Assembly (NCBI GenBank): GCA_022496805.1
Contig: CM040094.1
Location: forward strand, 14,655,501-14,719,500
Origin: Pohlia nutans
Taxonomy: Eukaryota > Streptophyta > Bryopsida > Bryales > Mniaceae
DNA length: 64,000 nt
Direction: 5' to 3'
Each line of letters begins with the position of its first letter. Position 1 is the first letter of the stretch. A program made the translations under genes and the position numbers. The notes under the pieces were generated by a model. That model was not told the origin of the DNA, searched no databases, and saw nothing but the letters and a program-made list of their open reading frames with translations. Below are positions 59,184-64,000 of the stretch, one piece after another.

Positions 59184-60159
59184 GGCAATGAAAAAAGCAA
59201 TTTAGTATGGACATTTGAGTTTTTTTTAATGTAAATGGGGCAGTTTAAAGTTACATCTCTATCAACTACAGTATAGTTTGACTTTGAATAATTATAAAGC
59301 ATTTTTGGAATGTTCATAGTCTCCACTTAGGAACAGTTTTTGTATTTACAAACCACTTTGAAAATCCATGAAAAATACGAATTTAATCAAAAAAAAATAG
59401 GATTACGTCTTAATTCAACTCTAACATAATTTGCTTTGCTCTCAAATTTTGGTAACAAACTAAGAAGAAAAAAAAGGAAGTCAAGAAAAAAAAGATAAAG
59501 GTAAGCATAAAAAATAATAAAATAATCGTTTATTAATAATGTAATTGATTGTAGAAAGACAAAAATTGATATTTTTTTTGAGAATTTTTTAGACAAATTT
59601 TTCATTGCGCCCGGGCCAAGTGCATGATTATATGGCCAAGTGCATAAATTGCATGTTTTTTAGCATTATGATTTTCACATTGCTTTAGGCAATTTTCGTA
59701 TTGATTTGCTTATAGCATTCTTCTTACTTAATTGCTCAAAGCGTTATAACACCAAGTCACTGTTTTTAATACTCTCAACTAGTACCTGCACAAGTTGTTT
59801 ATATCATACACAAAGACTCCATTGCTTAAAGCCTTGAAAAATCGCTTAGAGCAAAAATACACTAACATGGACTGTTGTTTATAGCATTAATAAACCACAA
59901 TTAGTTTTAAGCATTGTAAATTCCCTAGGTTCTCTCATAAATAATCTTTCTTTCACAACTCTCTCAACTCTGAAATTTATAAAACAATTGCAACTTTTTT
60001 ATTGCACTCACTCACTTATTTACATCAATTATTGCTCAAAAGCTTGCACTTTGCTCCCCATCAACTATTGCTTAAGTAGTTACAATATTACTAATTGCTT
60101 CCAAGCTTAATCAATTTATTCCACAAGTTCAATCAATGATTATATACACGCATTTCTAA
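59184..60159. other. AT-rich spacer with TTGCTTAAAGC-like phrases
   Basis: No gene recognised. Phrases such as ATTGCTTAAAGC, ATTGCTCAAAGC and GTTTATAGCATT recur irregularly from 59640 to 60110, and again from 60440 to 60560, suggesting an old degenerate repeat into which the next MITE inserted. Confidence 0.4.
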
Positions 60160-60446
60160 CTCGGGGGGTTCACTGGCAAAAAATTTAGAAACAACGTGCG
60201 ATAAAAAATAGGGTCTAATATATTCATTGTAGATAAATTTTGTAAAAGATGTACATGTAAAATAGGGGATTTTAAAAAAATGAAACATGTTTACATGTAA
60301 AATACCATCACATATAATATTCTCAGGCTTTTTACATGTAAAATACCATCACCTTATAATATCTTTTGCAAGGTAAATAACCCCCCAAATAAATAGGTCA
60401 TTATCGCAGGTGTATGCAAAATATACAAGGGAGTGCCTCCCCCGAG
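60160..60446. mobile_element. 8-bp-TSD MITE (hAT-like), copy 3
   Basis: Begins CTCGGGGGGTTCACTGGC and ends GTGCCTCCCCCGAG; ATTTCTAA at 60152-60159 and 60447-60454 is an exact 8-bp target duplication. 287 bp, the most complete ends of the three copies (CTCGGGGG inverted as CCCCCGAG). Confidence 0.95.
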
Positions 60447-60869
60447 ATTTCTAAAAACTCAGATGATTGCTTTAAGTACACACATCTGAAAACGTTGCTT
60501 CAAGGCTACTACACTTGATTTAAGCAAATAAATAATGAATTGCTTTAAAACACCAATTTCGTTAAAAGTGCACATGGCCCTCTAAAATTGCACATTGTGA
60601 ATTTTTGATAGAGCAGTGGATGAGTAAAAATAGCATAAATACGCTATGGAAATACATGCCAAAAAATAATGTAATTCTTGAATTAAGCCATTGGCAAATT
60701 TTGTGTTCAGAGAACACATTAGGGTTTATTGTACAAAAACTGACCTCCACGCAATTATTTAAGCCTTTTCAAATTATGTTTTTGAAGTGTTTTAAATTTT
60801 ACATGTTTTTATGTGGGTTTTGCAATAAGTCAATTGCAAAGATGGCACTTAATCCAAACAATCCATAGT

Positions 60870-62142
60870 GTAAAACACTAAAGTGATGGAGGTTTAGCCA
60901 TACGCCTAAAACACTAAGTGATGGGGGTTAACCATACGCCTAACCCCGTATCACTATAATTATTTGATACCATACCAAGTGAAGGGGTGTTAGATGTATG
61001 TTTAACCCATCTCACATTTATTGGCTTTTAAAACTGCAAATGATGAAGGATTAGGCATATGCCTAACCAACCTCCCCCCATTATCACTTGCAATTATTAC
61101 CTAAACTAGCAAGTGATGGGAATTACACATATGTTCTATCCCCCAAACATTGATAATTTCCAACAAAATAAATGTCTTAGGATAAGGCTTATGCCTAACC
61201 CTTCAACACTTACAATTTCTAACAAATTAGAATATTGAAGGGCTAGGAATAAGCCTAATTTCCCAGCCTTTAAAAACTTTTAAAAAATAAGATGTTTAAG
61301 GGTTAGGCATACGCCTATCCGACTAACACTTCCATTATATAGTAGAATAATGGTGGGAATACAACCATTATCTTCAATTTAATAAATGGTATGCAAATTT
61401 TGGTGTATTTTAACTTGTATGGTTACAATTCTATATTTCCTATGTATGGGCTGAGTCAAACGTTATCTATACTAATTTGGTGTTGCTAGCTTATCATCTT
61501 GAGATGGTTGTAGAGATGAATTTTTAATCCAAATAAGTTAAATCCACATAACTCATCTTCTTAAACCACCATTTTAAAAATATCTGCAACACAAAACAAG
61601 GTAAATTAAGCCTATATTTAGAATAAAGACCCCAAATTTACAATAAAATTACAATACATATGCGAGTGTGTGTGATTTGGTTACAATTGTGACTAAACAA
61701 ACCCTCGTCCTCTCCAACATTTACATCTAAAAACAAAATCAAATGTAGAAGGGTTAGGCGTATGCCTAATCCTCAATATTTGCAAAGCACAACAAAATAA
61801 AATATGGAAGAGTTAGGCATGCACCTAGCCTCCAACACTTGCATTTAAAAGCAAAATAAAATATGAGAGGATTAGGCATAGACCCAACCTCTAACACTTG
61901 CAATTTACAAAAAAATATAATACATGAGGGTTAGGCATGTGTGTAATCCCAACACTTGCATTTCTAAGAGAAATAATAAAAGGAAGGCTAGGGATATGTT
62001 TAACTCCTAAACGTTTGCAATGCACAACAAAATAAAATACGGAAGGGTTAGGCATATGTCTAACCCCCAACACTTGCAATGCAAAGAAAAAATAAATACA
62101 TAAGGGTTCTAAGACATATGCCTAACCTCCCAACGCTTGCAT
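60870..62142 (+). repeat. Degenerate minisatellite with palindromic GGTTAGGCATATGCCTAACC core
   Basis: At least fifteen versions of a near-palindromic core (GTTAGGCATATGCCTAAC and variants) occur at 60887, 60918, 60990, 61050, 61180, 61240, 61300, 61750, 61810, 61867, 61929, 61985, 62046 and 62105 approximately. From 61740 to 62142 the spacing is close to 60 bases with a common context ending CCAACACTTGCA. Earlier units are more diverged and further apart. More copies occur at about 63803 and 63872. Confidence 0.75.
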
Positions 62143-62640
62143 TTAACCCATAATGACAAAGGGGGTAAGAGCAAAACCTAAACGTGTTATAAAATGTTAC
62201 TTCTACAACTTTGATAAATTTTTGTCCAAAAGAGAAAATGAGAAGCATAATGTTTAGTAAGTATCCGTATAGCCAAACTTTCAAAAAATGTTTTAGATAC
62301 TCATTTAATGAATTTAAAAGCATTTACCATTTAATATTCACCAAAATATACTAATTTTATTTTTAGAACTTGAAATTTAGTATGATTGGTTTAGAGTAGA
62401 CATTTTATTCTTAAATTAAAAAATGAATTTTTTTCAAAGGAGAGAACATCATTAGTTTTCCAAAATTATAACAATTGGACAATATTGAGATCTTTGTCTT
62501 TGAAAAATCCTCCTCAATGGAATTAAACTTGGATTGACATGATTCAAATAGGGTTTGAAAGTAGATTTGATTTCCTATTTGAAAATATTTTTCAGTTTTT
62601 ATAAAAATAAATTTTCATCCTAGGCAGCTCATAAAAAAGG
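62143..62640 (+). mobile_element. TTAA-type MITE, family 1, truncated
   Basis: TTAACCCATAATGACAAAGG at 62143 matches the family 1 end seen at 48390-48409 in inverse. The body follows family 1 to CTAGGCAGCTCATAAAA near 62635. The far end is missing where the kinase fragment's flank begins. Confidence 0.6.
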
Positions 62641-62858
62641 AGTTCACCAAAATATGACGAATTCACCATCATTTTTGTACCATTTACTTGGCATTGAATC
62701 GGTCAAGGTTCCCTGTGACGTAAAGAATAGTGCAGTTCGGAGAACGACATTGAACCAAATGAAGTGATGCAACATTGGAACAATCAACAGTTGAGAGGAA
62801 TTCATGTGTTTCAAGCATGTTGTTGCGAGCACCCACCTGTAGAAGGAAGGAATGTGGG

Positions 62859-63677
62859 TCACTGGGAATTGCGGCCGTTGAGAATGGGACGAATGAGCTC
62901 CAGGATCTGGACGACTTCTTCCGTGGAGATGCAGTTAGAGAGCACATGCGAGGTGCAGATGTGGCCCAGCTTGATGACCGGCAGCACTTCGTCCTCGTAG
63001 GAGAGCGGGCGCCCCTCCTCCAGCAATGCGCGCACATGGTCGCACAGAATCACCACGTCGTCCTCCATATACTCCACGGGCCGCCGCCATGTCACTAGCT
63101 CCAGCAGCAGCACGCCGAACCCATACACATCACACTTCTCTGTGATGCGCAAGCTTGGGCACGCGAATTCCGGTGCAATGTATTCGAGCGCGCTCTGAAA
63201 TTTGTTGCTCATCACGTAGCTGTCCAGCGCCGGCAGCAGCTTCGCGAGCCCAAAGTCCAAGATCTACACCTCGTTGTGGTGCGACAGCAGAATGTTGGTG
63301 GACTTGAGGTCGTAATGGATCACCTGCGGCTGGCATCCGTGGCGCAGATGGCCCAGCCCCAGCGCCGTGCCGAGCGCAATTTTGAATCTGTTGTCCCATC
63401 GGAGCGCGGGCTCTCCTTCTCATCTCTCATGCAACCGCCGGTACAGACCATTCGGGACGTAGTCACAGACGAGCAGTTGCAACTGGGGCATCCGGTGGTA
63501 GCCTTGAAGTGCCACGAGATTCCCGTGGCTCACCTTCCCCAGCAGATTGACCTCACGCTCAAACTCCTCGCGTGTCTTCACGAGGCTGGCCACCACGAGT
63601 TTCTTCACAGCCACCGTGTTCCCATCAGGCAGCACAGCTTGGTAGACTGTCCCTAACCCGCCGCGCCCAATCTCATC
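62859..63677 (-). pseudogene. LRR receptor-like kinase domain fragment (IRK/PXC2-like)
   Basis: On the minus strand a kinase domain reads from EIGRGGLGTVYQAVLPDGN (Gly loop) through VAVKKL (Lys), [22 protein letters not shown] (catalytic loop; HYD/HYN instead of HRD is usual in this RLK group), ILDFGLAK (DFG), YIAPEFACPS and CDVYGFGVLLLELVT. It ends EVVQILELIRPILNGRN. Two in-frame stops break it: TGA at 63420-63422 and TAG at 63264-63266 (in place of Lys before ILDFG). There is no extracellular LRR region or membrane helix nearby, and a short deletion lies before EDEVLPVIKLG. It is GC-rich against an AT-rich minisatellite background, so it was probably captured or left from a larger gene. Confidence 0.85.
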
Positions 63678-64000
63678 TCATGGTACAAAAGTGATGGTCA
63701 ATTCATATTTGGTTTATAGTGCAATGTGCAAGTTGAGGATTTGAAGAACCACACTCATATTGACGATGAAGACGATGAAGAGAGGGAGCGAGTGATGGGG
63801 GTTAGGCATATGTCTAACCCTCTCATTTTATTTATTTGTTTGTTTTCAAACATTGCAAATGATGGGATTTAGGCACCCTGACTCTAAATCCTCCCTCAAC
63901 GTTAATGCAAGCATTATTCGCCCTAAGCTCCAATTTTTGAAATATCCATTTTTAACACCCTAGGTGCTTTTCTTAGCAATTATTTTGCAAAGTTGGAACC
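63678..64000. other. Flank with minisatellite cores
   Basis: No gene. Two palindromic cores (GGGTTAGGCATATGTCTAAC at about 63800 and a diverged one near 63870) show that the minisatellite continues past the kinase fragment to the window edge. Confidence 0.5.

Noticed and set aside
61740..62142. Regular ~60-base repeats as a CRISPR-like array
   Set aside because: Units are diverged in both core and spacer, the genome is eukaryotic, and no cas genes are present; a degenerate minisatellite explains it.

Overview
The window looks like nuclear DNA of a streptophyte (a land plant or a charophyte-grade alga). Three intron-bearing host genes match plant families: a mitochondrial Rieske protein with typical plant residues, a plant-type guanosine deaminase, and a VAP27-type ER protein. 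A pair of small basic-protein genes and a decayed fragment of an LRR receptor kinase complete the host-gene content. Everything else is AT-rich and filled with nested transposable elements. I cannot name the species. The Ty3/gypsy element carrying a DNA methyltransferase and the LINE with two endonuclease domains lean toward an alga or early-diverging plant, but that is inference.

Layout. 1-3.4 kb: AT-rich DNA with TTAA-flanked MITEs. 3.4-16.8 kb (+): a very decayed LINE. Its 5' end carries the 3' third of a 5S rRNA, ORF1 is split by a 1.86 kb non-autonomous CACTA element, and ORF2 encodes APE endonuclease, reverse transcriptase, RNase H and an R2-like restriction-type endonuclease. 17.4-18.0 kb: a MITE. 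18.3-20.0 kb (+): the Rieske gene. 20-24 kb: spacer with two MITEs. 24.1-25.9 kb (+): guanosine deaminase. 26.6-30.0 kb: more MITEs and a short tandem repeat. 31.1-31.5 kb: a CACTA MITE nested in an 8-bp-TSD MITE. 31.6-42.4 kb (-): a Ty3/gypsy element ordered gag - protease/DNA methyltransferase - RT - RNase H - integrase - PHD finger, with rearranged LTRs. 43.6-44.4 kb: a diverged copy of the Rieske 3' flank plus MITEs. 44.75-45.66 kb (-) and 48.95-49.17 kb (+): two related small basic-protein genes, one with an intron and one without. 46-54 kb: MITEs and repeats. 54.75-57.54 kb (-): VAP27-type gene in eight coding exons. 58.8-60.4 kb: MITEs. 60.9-64 kb: a degenerate minisatellite built on a palindromic core, holding the receptor-kinase pseudogene.

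The host genes show no operon-like relationship. They act in respiration (complex III), purine catabolism (guanosine to xanthosine) and ER membrane contacts. The main interest lies in the mobile DNA. The gypsy element encodes both a de novo-type cytosine methyltransferase (catalytic motifs I, IV, VI, VIII and X readable, ORF open over 924 codons) and a remnant PHD finger after the integrase. The LINE joins two endonuclease types and a 5S-derived 5' end. MITEs bounded by TTAA CCC...GGG TTAA are unusually dense, which suggests a piggyBac-like transposase elsewhere in the genome.
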